DNA of 41,533 bases from contig VSIX01000045.1 in NCBI GenBank assembly GCA_008086245.1, positions 1-41,533 of the forward strand, written 5' to 3'. Positions 19,024 through 26,861 of the stretch are shown here, one piece after another. A program made the translations under genes and the position numbers. Positions within the stretch are counted from its first letter, which is position 1. Every line of letters begins with the position of its first letter. The notes below the pieces were generated by a model. The model worked only from the letters and a program-made list of their open reading frames with translations. It had not been told where the DNA came from and did not search any database. The DNA is from Candidatus Mcinerneyibacterium aminivorans. GTDB taxonomy: Bacteria > Macinerneyibacteriota > Macinerneyibacteria > Macinerneyibacteriales > Macinerneyibacteriaceae.

Positions 19024-19051
19024 TTGACAAATTCAAAACTATTGCTATATT
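19024..19051 (+). promoter_or_regulatory. Promoter of the pilin gene
   Basis: Consensus -35 TTGACA (19024-19029), a 16-base spacer and -10 TATATT (19046-19051) with an upstream TG (extended -10, TGCTATATT). The predicted start is near 19058; the pilin has a strong Shine-Dalgarno AAGGGAGG (19064-19071) before its ATG. High expression is expected. Confidence 0.8.
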
Positions 19052-19077
19052 TATACTAATGATAAGGGAGGTTATCT

Positions 19078-19494
19078 ATGAATAGAAAAGGTTTCACATT
19101 ATTGGAGTTAGTAACAGTTATCATCATAGTTGGTATTTTAGCAGCTGCTGGAGTGCCACTTTATTTAAATTATGTTGAAGATGCGAAAATAGCAAGGGCA
19201 AAAGCTACCATCGATGCAATTTATTCAGCTGAAAGGGTTCATTATCAGAAAGAAGGAAGTTTTTGGCCATCAGGTTCTACTGAAAGTGATATTGATGTTA
19301 CAGATGGTACTGATGAAATTGAAACTAATTTAGGTATAAAACTTGATCCTTCTATTGCGAATGATTGGACATTTACAATTAATAATGCAGGGAATGCTGA
19401 TGCTTTAACAATTACAGCTAATGGTAAATCCGGCGGGAATGCAGCAGGTTTATCTACATCCTTTTATTCAAATTCAGGAACATTTAGTAATTAA
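19078..19494 (+). CDS. Type IV pilin / pseudopilin
   Basis: Prepilin-like protein of 138 residues. The leader MNRKG is followed by the N-terminal methylation motif FTLLELVTVIIIVGILAA, with prepilin peptidase cleavage expected between Gly5 and Phe6 and Glu at +5 of the mature protein. The remaining domain is short, with no Cys pair, and ends in a Ser/Asn/Gly-rich tail (SFYSNSGTFSN). The spine segment PLYLNYVEDAKIARAKATI resembles major pilins and GspG-like pseudopilins. It stands alone: its own strong promoter, a strong ribosome binding site and a rho-independent terminator frame the gene, as expected for an abundant major subunit. No pilus assembly ATPase, platform protein or peptidase is in the window, so pilus, competence or type II secretion use is unresolved. 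Confidence 0.9.
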   Translation: MNRKGFTLLELVTVIIIVGILAAAGVPLYLNYVEDAKIARAKATIDAIYSAERVHYQKEGSFWPSGSTESDIDVTDGTDEIETNLGIKLDPSIANDWTFTINNAGNADALTITANGKSGGNAAGLSTSFYSNSGTFSN

Positions 19495-19533
19495 AATTAA
19501 GAAATTAAAATAATATGTTTAATCTATATTTTT

Positions 19534-19563
19534 AAAGGAGCTTTTTAAGCTCCTTTTTTTTTT
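19534..19563 (+). terminator. Rho-independent terminator after the pilin gene
   Basis: A 10-bp perfect stem (19534-19543 AAAGGAGCTT with 19547-19556 AAGCTCCTTT), a TTT loop, then a T run to 19563. This is the clearest terminator in the window and isolates the pilin transcript from the glycosyltransferases. Confidence 0.92.
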
Positions 19564-19590
19564 GTATAATTGAGATTTTCATGGAGTTTT

Positions 19591-20616
19591 ATGAATATTT
19601 TACATCTTATCTCCAGTTCTAATTTTGGAGGAGCAGAGAATTATCTTTATTTATTAACCAAATATCAAAATAAACTTGGACATAATATATTTGTATACAG
19701 AAACAAATTAAAAAAATTAGATTCTCTCTTAAAAAACTACACTCAAAAAGATATTACTACAAATATTATCAACAGTATTTCACCCTATCATATTTTAAAA
19801 TTAATTTTTTTAATTAAAAAAAATGATATTAACATAATACATACTCATTTATCAAAAGCTTCTATACTGGGGGGGGTCGTTTCTAAAATACTAAAAATTA
19901 AAAGTTTTGCAACTATTCATGGTATGAACAGTTTTAAAGATTATTATTTAAATGATCGTTTGATTGCAGTTTCTGAAGCAGTTAAAGAAAAACTTATAAA
20001 CACTGGGGCAGAAAAAGAAAATATAAAAGTTATATACAACGGGATAGAAAAAAATAACAACAAAAAGAAAAAAAATTTTTTTGAAAATGATATTTTAAAA
20101 TTAACATATATAGGAAGACTTGCAGAGGAAAAGAATATCGATTTTTTAATAAAGACACTGGATAACTGGAAATATAGGAAATGGAATTTAAAAATTCTTG
20201 GCGAAGGTGATCTAAAAAAGAAACTGGAAGAAATAATCTATGACAATAATTTAGAGAATAAAGTTAATTTTCTTGGATTTAAAAAAAATATACAGAAGTA
20301 CATTTTTGATTCTGATTTCGTGATTCTTCCTTCTAAAAAAGAAGGATTTGGGATTAGCATTATTGAAGCTTTTTCTTGTGGAGTACCGGCTATTGGTTCT
20401 AATGCCGGAGGAATTAAGGAAATTATTGATGATGGAGAGAACGGGTTTATCTTTGAGTCAAATAATATGGATAATTTAATTCAGGTATTAAACAGAGTTA
20501 TCAATGAAAGAAAGTTTCAAGAATGGAGTAAAAATTCATATATTAAATTTAAAAATAGATTTCGGATTATTGATAATGCAAAGAAGGTATTAAAATATTA
20601 TGAACAAAGCAAATAA
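19591..20616 (+). CDS. Glycosyltransferase family 4 protein
   Basis: GT-B fold retaining glycosyltransferase of 341 residues. The N-terminus MNILHLISSSNFGGAEN is the nucleotide/acceptor glycine loop of GT4 enzymes; the C-terminal donor site shows LTYIGRLAEEKN, LKILGEGDLKKKLE, VNFLGFKKN and LPSKKEGFGISIIEAFSCG with the two Glu of the E(x7)E motif, then GVPAIGSNAGGIKEII. The likely role is in surface glycan or lipooligosaccharide synthesis. I chose ATG 19591 (GGAG four bases upstream) over an in-frame TTG at 19570 that lies within a TATAAT box (19565-19570). That box, just after the pilin terminator, may be its -10 element. It overlaps the next gene by 17 bases. Donor and acceptor sugars are unknown. 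Confidence 0.9.
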   Translation: MNILHLISSSNFGGAENYLYLLTKYQNKLGHNIFVYRNKLKKLDSLLKNYTQKDITTNIINSISPYHILKLIFLIKKNDINIIHTHLSKASILGGVVSKILKIKSFATIHGMNSFKDYYLNDRLIAVSEAVKEKLINTGAEKENIKVIYNGIEKNNNKKKKNFFENDILKLTYIGRLAEEKNIDFLIKTLDNWKYRKWNLKILGEGDLKKKLEEIIYDNNLENKVNFLGFKKNIQKYIFDSDFVILPSKKEGFGISIIEAFSCGVPAIGSNAGGIKEIIDDGENGFIFESNNMDNLIQVLNRVINERKFQEWSKNSYIKFKNRFRIIDNAKKVLKYYEQSK

Positions 20617-21562
20617 TATTTTAATAATTACTCTTAATTATATGGGAGATGTTTTGATGACACTTCCGCTTGTGTATAATATAAAAAGAAAATTTGAAAA
20701 TTGTAATGTGTTTTTATCTGCAGGACATAAAAGCAGAGGTTTAAAAAATATAGTAAATGATATAGATAAGTGGTTTTTTAGAAGCGGTAATATAAATTTT
20801 ATTACCTTATTTTTTCATATCAAAAAACTTAAAAAGTATAATTTTGATAAGATAATATTGATCAGAAATGCAAAATTTACTCATAAAATTGCTAAAAAAT
20901 TAAAATCAGATGAAGTTGTTGGATTAAAACATTCACAAGTTTCAAATCTAGAAATTAGTATTCCAGAGAGAAAAAATCATAGAACACACATAACTGATAG
21001 TACAGAATGTATTGCAAACTATATGGGAATTGAAGATTTTAAATATAAAGTTAACTTTGATAAAATAAACTGCAGAACTTTCAAAGATAAATTTATTGTG
21101 TTTTCTCCCGGGACTACCAGGAAGGCAAAAATGATGCCTGTTGAAAAATGGAAAAAGCTGGGAAAATATATTACAAAAAATTACAAGTATAAAATATATA
21201 TAGTTGGATCAAAAAAAGATAAACATCTAACTAAGAAAATTAAAATTTCTGATTTTCCCCATGAAAATATTATTGGGAAAACCAATTTAAGGGAGCTGTA
21301 CTGCTATTTGAAAAATTCGGAATTGACCATAACTGTTGATAACGGTACAATGCATTTATGCGATTTGACAGATGCTCCATTGATCTCACTTTTCGGTTCA
21401 ACAAATCCCAGGATAGTGGGCCCTAAAAGTCAAAATTCCTATATTATTCAATCTCCACTAGAATGTAAGTATTGTGGCAAAAATAAATGCAGCAATAATG
21501 AATTTTGTATGGCTGAAATAGATGAAAAACGGATATTTAATCTGATAGATAAAATATTGTAG
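20600..21562 (+). CDS. Glycosyltransferase family 9 (heptosyltransferase-like)
   Basis: Member of GT9, the ADP-heptose:LPS heptosyltransferase family, 320 residues. The N-terminus ILIITLNYMGDVLMTLPLV is the diagnostic glycine loop with the Asp of GDV, followed by FSPGTTRKAKMMPVEKW (phosphate-binding region) and VDNGTMHLCDLTDAPLISLFG (donor-binding end, DxGxxH type). A Cys cluster (CKYCGKNKCSNNEFCM) near the C-terminus is also common in this family. It would extend the LPS core and hence supports an outer membrane. It is translationally coupled to the GT4 gene by a 17-base overlap. A weak AT-only hairpin followed by a T run (21585-21614) may terminate this transcript where it meets the convergent minus-strand genes. 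Confidence 0.88.
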   Translation: MNKANNILIITLNYMGDVLMTLPLVYNIKRKFENCNVFLSAGHKSRGLKNIVNDIDKWFFRSGNINFITLFFHIKKLKKYNFDKIILIRNAKFTHKIAKKLKSDEVVGLKHSQVSNLEISIPERKNHRTHITDSTECIANYMGIEDFKYKVNFDKINCRTFKDKFIVFSPGTTRKAKMMPVEKWKKLGKYITKNYKYKIYIVGSKKDKHLTKKIKISDFPHENIIGKTNLRELYCYLKNSELTITVDNGTMHLCDLTDAPLISLFGSTNPRIVGPKSQNSYIIQSPLECKYCGKNKCSNNEFCMAEIDEKRIFNLIDKIL

Positions 21563-21600
21563 TAGATCTGTATAAAATATTATTAATTAAAGTTATTATT

Positions 21601-21756
21601 TTAATTTTTTTTATTTTCTTTTTTAGAATTATTATTTTTTATAGTTTCGTCTCTTGTATAATCCGGGCAGTGTAATTTATTTCCTATTTTAAATTTTTTT
21701 TTACAAAATTCTCTCCAGGCACAAATATTGCATAATTTTCTATCATCTTTAACCAT
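21601..21756 (-). CDS. Small four-cysteine protein (CxxC-WR-C...CPDYTRD type)
   Basis: A 51-residue open frame. It reads Cys9-x2-Cys12, AWREFC (Cys18), KKKF, then Cys30-PDYTRD, with a Lys/Asn-rich tail. The ATG lies inside the end of the flavin reductase gene (eight-base overlap, ATGGTTAA) with AGGAG five bases upstream, an arrangement expected for a coupled gene. The four-Cys layout suggests a small zinc or Fe-S site. I believe similar short proteins with CAWR...C..KF...CPDF occur in delta-proteobacterial genomes, but cannot check this here. Placement after a flavin reductase-like gene hints at a redox link; function is unknown. Confidence 0.75.
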   Translation of the reverse strand: MVKDDRKLCNICAWREFCKKKFKIGNKLHCPDYTRDETIKNNNSKKENKKN

Positions 21757-22258
21757 TCTTGCTCCTGTATTCTAATATTTTCCCGTAAAATGCTTTATGG
21801 TAATCGTTATTAGAATAATATTTGTTTTTCACTTCTTTATTAATTTCATATTTGTTCAAATCTTCTTTATAAACGACCCTGCAGTCCAGGATTATATCAG
21901 AATCGGGATGATACGGTATTTTATTACTATTAAATTCATATTCAATATCAAATTCCTGTATTTTGTTTTTTTTATAAAATGATATGCTCCCACACTTATC
22001 AAGAATATTTTGATGTAAATCATCTAAGAAAACATTTACGGTGAAATTCGGATTATTCATAATATTTTTATAGGTATATCTGCTGGGTCTTATATAAGTT
22101 ATAAAAACAGGCATATACCATATATTACCTATCATACCCCATCCTATTGTCATGAAATTGGGTTTGTTATCTTCATTTATTGACCCGATTAAAACTTTTC
22201 CATTTCTAACACTCTCATTAATTTTTTGTGATTCAGAAAAAATTAGATTGCTTTCCAT
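21749..22258 (-). CDS. Flavin reductase-like (FMN-binding split barrel) protein
   Basis: A 169-residue protein of the flavin reductase-like/FMN-binding split-barrel family. Typical features are VLIGSINEDNKPNFMTIGWG near the N-terminus, ITYIRPSRYTYKNI in the FMN-phosphate region, and FTVNVFLDDL. Such proteins bind FMN and transfer electrons from NAD(P)H or rubredoxin-like partners. The ATG is preceded by AAGGAG and a promoter about 20 bases upstream. The gene overlaps the small Cys protein at its 3' end, so the pair forms a two-gene minus-strand operon convergent with the glycosyltransferases. Natural substrate is not predictable. Confidence 0.85.
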   Translation of the reverse strand: MESNLIFSESQKINESVRNGKVLIGSINEDNKPNFMTIGWGMIGNIWYMPVFITYIRPSRYTYKNIMNNPNFTVNVFLDDLHQNILDKCGSISFYKKNKIQEFDIEYEFNSNKIPYHPDSDIILDCRVVYKEDLNKYEINKEVKNKYYSNNDYHKAFYGKILEYRSKNG

Positions 22259-22278
22259 AAATTCTCCTTTATTTATAT

Positions 22279-22306
22279 ATAATATCAGAAAGATTTAAAA
22301 TGTAAA
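22279..22306 (-). promoter_or_regulatory. Promoter of the flavin reductase/Cys-protein operon
   Basis: On the minus strand: TTTACA (22306-22301), a 16-base spacer ending in TGA, and TATTAT (22284-22279), an extended -10. The predicted start near 22272 leaves a 14-base leader containing AAGGAG. Confidence 0.55.
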
Positions 22307-22529
22307 TATTTTCTGTAATCTGTATTCTATATCGGTATATTTTATAATATTCTGAAATATAATATTAACAATTTCTCTAAAAATATTTTATTAATAAAAA
22401 TGTATTGATTTTATTCTAATAACATTAATAATAGAAAGCAGGATAAGTGAATATAAAAAACAAAATAACAGAAAAAATCAGCAAAATTGATAAAGCAGAT
22501 AACAGAACACATAAATACTGACAAATACC

Positions 22530-22558
22530 TTGACATAAAAGTAATAATGTGGTAGTTT
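22530..22558 (+). promoter_or_regulatory. Promoter of rplU-rpmA-obgE
   Basis: Perfect -35 TTGACA (22530-22535), 17-base spacer, and TAGTTT (22553-22558) with an upstream TG (TGGTAGTTT, extended -10). The predicted start is about 22565, giving a short leader with AGGAGGTG before rplU. Confidence 0.65.
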
Positions 22559-22588
22559 TTTCTTGCTTAACAATAGGAGGTGCTTTGT

Positions 22589-22897
22589 ATGTATGCGGTA
22601 ATAAAAACTGGTGGAAAACAGTATAGAGTGAAAAAAGATGATAAAATCATTGTAGAAAAGATTGATGCTAAAACAGGAGACGAGATTGAGTTTACACCTT
22701 TAGCAATAAATGATGGTAAAAAACTTATAACAGATAAAGAAAAATTGAATAATTCAAAGGTAATTTGTGATGTGGGAGCACATTTCAAAGATAAAAAAAT
22801 TACAGTTGGTTATCATAAGAAAAGAAAAGGTTATAAAAGAACACACGGACACAGACAGCAAAAAGTGGCATTGACTGTAAAATCTATTCAAGTATAA
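22589..22897 (+). CDS. rplU: 50S ribosomal protein L21
   Basis: Large-subunit ribosomal protein of 102 residues, the normal length. MYAVIKTGGKQYRV at the N-terminus and KKRKGYKRTHGHRQ near the C-terminus are the L21 signatures. I chose the ATG at 22589, six bases after AGGAGGTG; the in-frame GTG at 22580 lies inside that ribosome binding site. It is the first gene of the standard rplU-rpmA-obgE order. No prp (ysxB) protease gene is inserted before rpmA, unlike in Firmicutes. Confidence 0.97.
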   Translation: MYAVIKTGGKQYRVKKDDKIIVEKIDAKTGDEIEFTPLAINDGKKLITDKEKLNNSKVICDVGAHFKDKKITVGYHKKRKGYKRTHGHRQQKVALTVKSIQV

Positions 22898-22913
22898 GTG
22901 GAGGTGATGGTAT

Positions 22914-23168
22914 ATGGCTCATAAGAAGGCAGTAGGTAGTACCCAGAATGGTAGAGATAGTGAATCGAAACGATTGGGATTTAAAAAATTTGGTGGAGAA
23001 TATGTTAAACCTGGAAACATAATTGTAAGACAGCGCGGGACTAAATATAAACCAGGTGTTAATGTAGGACTTGGAAAAGATTATACAATTTTCTCAAAAG
23101 TCGAAGGTCATGTTAAAATGACAACCAAACAGGGGAGGAAAGTAGTAAACGTTCTTCCTGTAGAATGA
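22914..23168 (+). CDS. rpmA: 50S ribosomal protein L27
   Basis: 84-residue L27, which reaches the peptidyl-transferase centre with its N-terminus. [19 protein letters not shown] is followed by [18 protein letters not shown], both diagnostic. The N-terminus starts directly at AHKKA as in E. coli, without the cleavable extension found in Firmicutes and Fusobacteria; this agrees with the missing prp gene. GGAGGTGAT lies upstream of the ATG. The gap to rplU is 16 bases and to obgE 20. Confidence 0.97.
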   Translation: MAHKKAVGSTQNGRDSESKRLGFKKFGGEYVKPGNIIVRQRGTKYKPGVNVGLGKDYTIFSKVEGHVKMTTKQGRKVVNVLPVE

Positions 23169-23188
23169 TAAATTAAAAGAGTATATTT

Positions 23189-24457
23189 ATGACTATGTTT
23201 ATTGATGAAGCAAAAATTTACACCCAGGGCGGAAAAGGTGGCCCTGGGTGTCTTAGTTTTAGAAGACAAAAGTATCGCCCCAAGGGCGGTCCAGATGGAG
23301 GAAAAGGCGGGGATGGTGGGAATGTATATCTTGTAGCAACCAAATCCGTTAAAACCCTTTTTGAAATCAAAAATAATCCACATTTTAAAGCTCAAAGCGG
23401 AGAACCGGGTGGTCCCAATAATAGATATGGCAAATCCGGAGATGATTTGATAGTTTATGTCCCTCTTGGAACTACAGTTTATGATGATGAGGGGAATCTC
23501 CTAACAGATTTGATCGAAGAAAAAGATGAATACTTAGCAGCCGAAGGAGGCCGTGGTGGAAGAGGTAATAAATCATTTCTGTCAAATACAAACCGTGCTC
23601 CACGTATAAGAGAGCTTGGAGAACCTGGAGAAAAAAGAACCCTTCATTTAGAGCTTAGGTTAATTGCAGATGTAGGAATTGTGGGTTTTCCAAATGCAGG
23701 GAAATCAACACTTCTGTCTGTATTGAGTAATGCAAATCCTAAAATTGCCTCATATCAATTTACAACTATGGAACCTCAATTAGGGGCTATAGTATCCCAA
23801 AAAGGTTATTCATTTGTAATAGCAGATCTTCCCGGTTTAATAGAAGGCGCAAGCGATGGGGTAGGTCTTGGGGATAGGTTTCTAAAACATGTAAGAAGAA
23901 CAAGAATTTTGCTGCATTTGATTGATATGGCTGGAATAGATGGAAGAAAACCCTGGGAAGATTACTATAAAATTAGAAAAGAACTTGAAAAATTTGATAA
24001 GGAAGTTGCTAAAAAAGAAGAAATCATTGTTGGAAATAAATTTGATATCCCCCGTGCAGAAGAAAACTATAAAAAATTCAAAGAAAAAACCGGAAAAGAT
24101 ATCATCAGGATTTCTGCGGTTTCACATCAAAATATTGACGAATTAAAAAAGAAAATATTGAAAAAGATAAATGAAATTCCAGAACCGGATTTCAAATCCA
24201 GAATTGATCATCATGAAATCCACAGGGATAAAAGATATTTTACTGTTGAAAAAGAAGGGGATACTTTTTATGTTGAGGGTGAATATTTAAAAAAGACCCT
24301 GGAAATGACAGATTTTAACCTAAAAGAAAGTATCAAACGAGCAACTGATATAATGAAAAAACTAGGTGTTTATAAGGCACTTAGGGAAAAGGGTGCAAAA
24401 AACGGTGACTCTGTGATTGTATCTGATAAATTCAATTTTATTTACATGGAAGATTAA
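23189..24457 (+). CDS. obgE: GTPase ObgE/CgtA
   Basis: Essential ribosome-associated GTPase acting in 50S assembly and stress signalling. The 422 residues show the Gly-rich Obg domain (about 1-158: FIDEAKIYTQGGKGGPG, KGGDGGNVYLVA, GGRGGRGNKSF), the G domain (P-loop GFPNAGKST near 166, DLPGLIEGASDGVGLG, GNKFD as the N/TKxD element, SAVSH), and a C-terminal OCT domain (about 345-422) of the type common in Firmicutes. The ATG at 23189 has AAAAGAG seven bases upstream; MFIDEAK at 23195 is an alternative start two codons later. An exact 11-bp inverted repeat lies in codons 11-21. Confidence 0.96.
   Translation: MTMFIDEAKIYTQGGKGGPGCLSFRRQKYRPKGGPDGGKGGDGGNVYLVATKSVKTLFEIKNNPHFKAQSGEPGGPNNRYGKSGDDLIVYVPLGTTVYDDEGNLLTDLIEEKDEYLAAEGGRGGRGNKSFLSNTNRAPRIRELGEPGEKRTLHLELRLIADVGIVGFPNAGKSTLLSVLSNANPKIASYQFTTMEPQLGAIVSQKGYSFVIADLPGLIEGASDGVGLGDRFLKHVRRTRILLHLIDMAGIDGRKPWEDYYKIRKELEKFDKEVAKKEEIIVGNKFDIPRAEENYKKFKEKTGKDIIRISAVSHQNIDELKKKILKKINEIPEPDFKSRIDHHEIHRDKRYFTVEKEGDTFYVEGEYLKKTLEMTDFNLKESIKRATDIMKKLGVYKALREKGAKNGDSVIVSDKFNFIYMED
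23220..23251 (+). repeat. Perfect 11-bp inverted repeat at the start of obgE
   Basis: Arms 23220-23230 (ACACCCAGGGC) and 23241-23251 (GCCCTGGGTGT) are exact reverse complements with a 10-base spacer. It lies about 30 bases after the start codon, in codons for the Gly-rich Obg motif. As RNA it could slow early elongation or limit ribosome entry. Confidence 0.85.
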
Positions 24458-24464
24458 GAAATAC

Positions 24465-24493
24465 TTGATAATTAGAATTACATATGCTATATT
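24465..24493 (+). promoter_or_regulatory. Promoter of the LysM-dprA operon
   Basis: TTGATA (24465-24470), exact 17-base spacer, TATATT (24488-24493) with an upstream TG (TGCTATATT), the same extended -10 as at the pilin gene. The predicted start is near 24500, followed by AAGGGGGA before the ATG at 24528. Confidence 0.78.
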
Positions 24494-24527
24494 ATATTAG
24501 ATTATAAGTGATATTAAAGGGGGAATT

Positions 24528-25694
24528 ATGAAAAAAAGATTGCTTTTCGTTGTTTTTTTTATTTTTATAGTTAGTTATTCTGCGAATAATATTGTACCCG
24601 AACAGGGAAATCCTCCTCCTTATCCTGGACCGAGGGGTCAAAAGTTGAAAGGCGAAAATGTTTATACAGTTAAAAAGGGAGATACTCTTTGGGATATATG
24701 CAAACAAAAATTAAATAATCCATGGGACTGGATCAAGGTTTGGGAAAGAAATCCCCACATAACTAATCCAAACTGGATTTACCCAAAAGATAAAATTAGC
24801 CTTGATTTAAGCCGATCAATAAAAGACTCTTATGTTAGGGAAGAAAATAGAGAAAAATATAGAGATAAAAGAATAAGCGGAGTGTTTAAGTTCAAGGATC
24901 ATAAGGATGAAGATAAGAATGGTGACTCAGAGGAGCCTCTTTCCCGCGATGAAGAAATATATGATGAAGGTTCTAAAATGAAAATTACCAAAAAAGATGC
25001 AATAAAAGTGGAAAAAGCATATCAGGAAAAAATCAGATCAATGCGATTCAGGGCAGGATTTATTCTTGAAGAAGAAATTGAAAACTATGGGAAAATTGTG
25101 AAAGCTCAAGATAATGAAGCAATTACTCCTAATGATATAGTTTTTATTGATTTTGAACAAAATAATAATTTTAAAAAAGGTCAGGAACTTATAATATTTG
25201 ATTTTGGGGTTGTTGTGGAACATCCTGTAACATATGAAAATCTGGGAAAAATGATTGTTCCAAGAGGGACTCTGGAAATAATAAATGTTGAAAAAGATAT
25301 CGTAAAAGCAAAGGTAGGAGAGCAATTTAAAAATATTCATGAAGGAGATTTCGTAGTCCCCGAATATCCAAAAATAAATCTTGCTAATGAAAAAATAGAA
25401 CCGAAATACGAAGGGTATATATCTTATATTGAAAATGGGAAAAACCTTGCCGGAGAAAATGATTTTGTTTATATTGATCTGGGCATAAAGCAGGGAATAA
25501 GAACAGGAATGCATTTTGATATACTGGCAAAAAAGGAGAAAATAAAAAGCAGTACTGGAGTTAAAGATATACCCACGGCAATAAAGGGAGAATTATTGGT
25601 TATAAATGCCAGAAAAAATGTATCAACTGCTGTAGTTCTTTATACACGTAAAAATTATAAAATTAATATTGGAAATATGATAAGAGCAAAATGA
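24528..25694 (+). CDS. Exported LysM peptidoglycan-binding protein
   Basis: A 388-residue exported protein: signal peptide (about 1-19, FFIFIVSYSAN), a Pro-rich linker (PPPYPGPRG), and one LysM domain (about 45-92: YTVKKGDTLWDIC, WIKVWERNPHITNPNWIYP), which binds GlcNAc of peptidoglycan. After a charged helical stretch, residues about 185-388 form two beta-rich units with the pattern NDxVFIDF...FKKGQEL and FVYIDLGIKQGIRTGMHFDI, each ending in GDF/GNM-type turns. In several diderm phyla a LysM protein of this shape lies directly before dprA, and the same order is seen here. Role: probably a cell-wall-attached envelope protein; no catalytic domain is visible. Confidence 0.87.
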   Translation: MKKRLLFVVFFIFIVSYSANNIVPEQGNPPPYPGPRGQKLKGENVYTVKKGDTLWDICKQKLNNPWDWIKVWERNPHITNPNWIYPKDKISLDLSRSIKDSYVREENREKYRDKRISGVFKFKDHKDEDKNGDSEEPLSRDEEIYDEGSKMKITKKDAIKVEKAYQEKIRSMRFRAGFILEEEIENYGKIVKAQDNEAITPNDIVFIDFEQNNNFKKGQELIIFDFGVVVEHPVTYENLGKMIVPRGTLEIINVEKDIVKAKVGEQFKNIHEGDFVVPEYPKINLANEKIEPKYEGYISYIENGKNLAGENDFVYIDLGIKQGIRTGMHFDILAKKEKIKSSTGVKDIPTAIKGELLVINARKNVSTAVVLYTRKNYKINIGNMIRAK

Positions 25695-25698
25695 AAAT

Positions 25699-26805
25699 AT
25701 GCAAAAAAAGCATTATTATCTGTTACTGGCATATTTTGAAAGTTTTGGAAGCAGGGTTGTTTTAAAATTAATAGATAAATTAGGTTCAGTTGAAAAACTT
25801 TTTACTGTCGATGAAAGTTTTTTTTACAGCATAAAAGGGCTAAAAAAAAATAAAATAAAAAAGTTTCTTGAAGAAAGAAAAAATATACATTTTGAAAAAA
25901 TAGCTGAAGATTTAAATAAAAAAAATATTAAATATCTTTCAATAAATCAGGATGGTTATCCCCGGTTACTTAAAAATATTTATGATCCCCCGCTTGTTTT
26001 ATTCTACAGGGGAATTGGATTAAAAGAAAAGCAATATCCTCTGGCTGTTGTTGGAACCAGAAAATCTTCACATTATGGCAAAAAAATTGTAAAAAAACTT
26101 TTGAGAAAATTTGATAGTAGATTTTCAATTATAAGCGGAATGGCTTATGGTATTGATGCTGCAGCTCATAGCAATGCTATAAAAAATAATCTTTATACTG
26201 TAGCTGTTCTTGGAAATGGAGTTGATTATATATATCCTCCAGAAAACAAAAAGCTTTATGAAAAAATTATTGAAAGGGGTACCGTTATAAGCGAGTTTCT
26301 CCCTGGTTCAAAACCAAAAAAATATAGATTTCCTATGAGGAACAGAATTATTAGCGGATTATCCAAAGGAGTTTTGGTAGTAGAAGGCCCTCAAAATAGT
26401 GGCTCTTTGATTACTGCAAGAACGGCTTTAAGTCAAAATAGGGATGTTTTCACTCCACCTGGGAATATATTCAAACCAAATAGCAGGGGACCACATAAAC
26501 TTTTGAAGCAAGGAGCTTTTGTTGTAACTAAACCTGAGGATATCTATGAATACTGGAAAATTGATAAAAAAAATAAAAAACAAAAAAATATTGATAAAAA
26601 ATTTAAATTTGATTTTAGCGGGAAAGAAAAAGTGATTTTAGAACAAATGAATCAATTTAAGGCTATTAATGTTGATGAACTCTTTATGAAATTAAATGGT
26701 AAAATTCCCTTAAATAAATTACTTTCCGAACTTTTTAAATTGAAAATGAAGGGAATTGTGGAGGAGTTGCCGGGAAAAAAATTTATACTAGAGGAAAATG
26801 TATAG
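25699..26805 (+). CDS. dprA: DNA-processing protein DprA (Smf)
   Basis: Binds incoming single-stranded DNA and loads RecA during natural transformation. The 368 residues show an N-terminal helical/HhH-like part, then the DprA Rossmann-like core: VVGTRKSSHYG (about 116-126), SIISGMAYGIDAAAHSNAI, VAVLGNGVDYIYPPENKKLY, RFPMRNRIISGLSKGVLVVE, GSLITARTALSQNRDVFTPPGN and GPHKLLKQGAFVV, all conserved. The C-terminal winged helix (about 310-365) is present. It begins four bases after the LysM gene, with no clear Shine-Dalgarno, so coupling is likely. Pairs functionally with the ComEC-like gene at 10745. Confidence 0.96.
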   Translation: MQKKHYYLLLAYFESFGSRVVLKLIDKLGSVEKLFTVDESFFYSIKGLKKNKIKKFLEERKNIHFEKIAEDLNKKNIKYLSINQDGYPRLLKNIYDPPLVLFYRGIGLKEKQYPLAVVGTRKSSHYGKKIVKKLLRKFDSRFSIISGMAYGIDAAAHSNAIKNNLYTVAVLGNGVDYIYPPENKKLYEKIIERGTVISEFLPGSKPKKYRFPMRNRIISGLSKGVLVVEGPQNSGSLITARTALSQNRDVFTPPGNIFKPNSRGPHKLLKQGAFVVTKPEDIYEYWKIDKKNKKQKNIDKKFKFDFSGKEKVILEQMNQFKAINVDELFMKLNGKIPLNKLLSELFKLKMKGIVEELPGKKFILEENV

Positions 26806-26861
26806 AAAATAGAATGTTAGGAACAAATGCTAATTAATTTTGTTTAATAATAGGTGATTAA

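Larger units (their letters stand above)
22259..22588. other. 330-base intergenic region upstream of rplU
   Basis: Very AT-rich. It holds the minus-strand promoter at 22279-22306 and the rplU promoter at 22530-22558. Between them I see only a 24-codon GTG-started frame (22447-22521) with a weak upstream AGGATAA; it is not convincing. No hairpin typical of a ribosomal leader or riboswitch is evident. Confidence 0.6.

Noticed and set aside
22447-22521. A 24-codon GTG-started frame in the rplU upstream region, possibly a leader peptide.
   Set aside because: It lies before, not after, the rplU promoter, its ribosome binding site is weak and it has no regulatory codon run.
22898-22913. Possible prp (ysxB) protease gene between rplU and rpmA.
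   Set aside because: The gap is 16 bases, and L27 lacks the N-terminal extension that Prp cleaves.
23108-23395. Minus-strand frame across the rpmA-obgE junction.
   Set aside because: Opposite two highly conserved genes, with no signal of its own.
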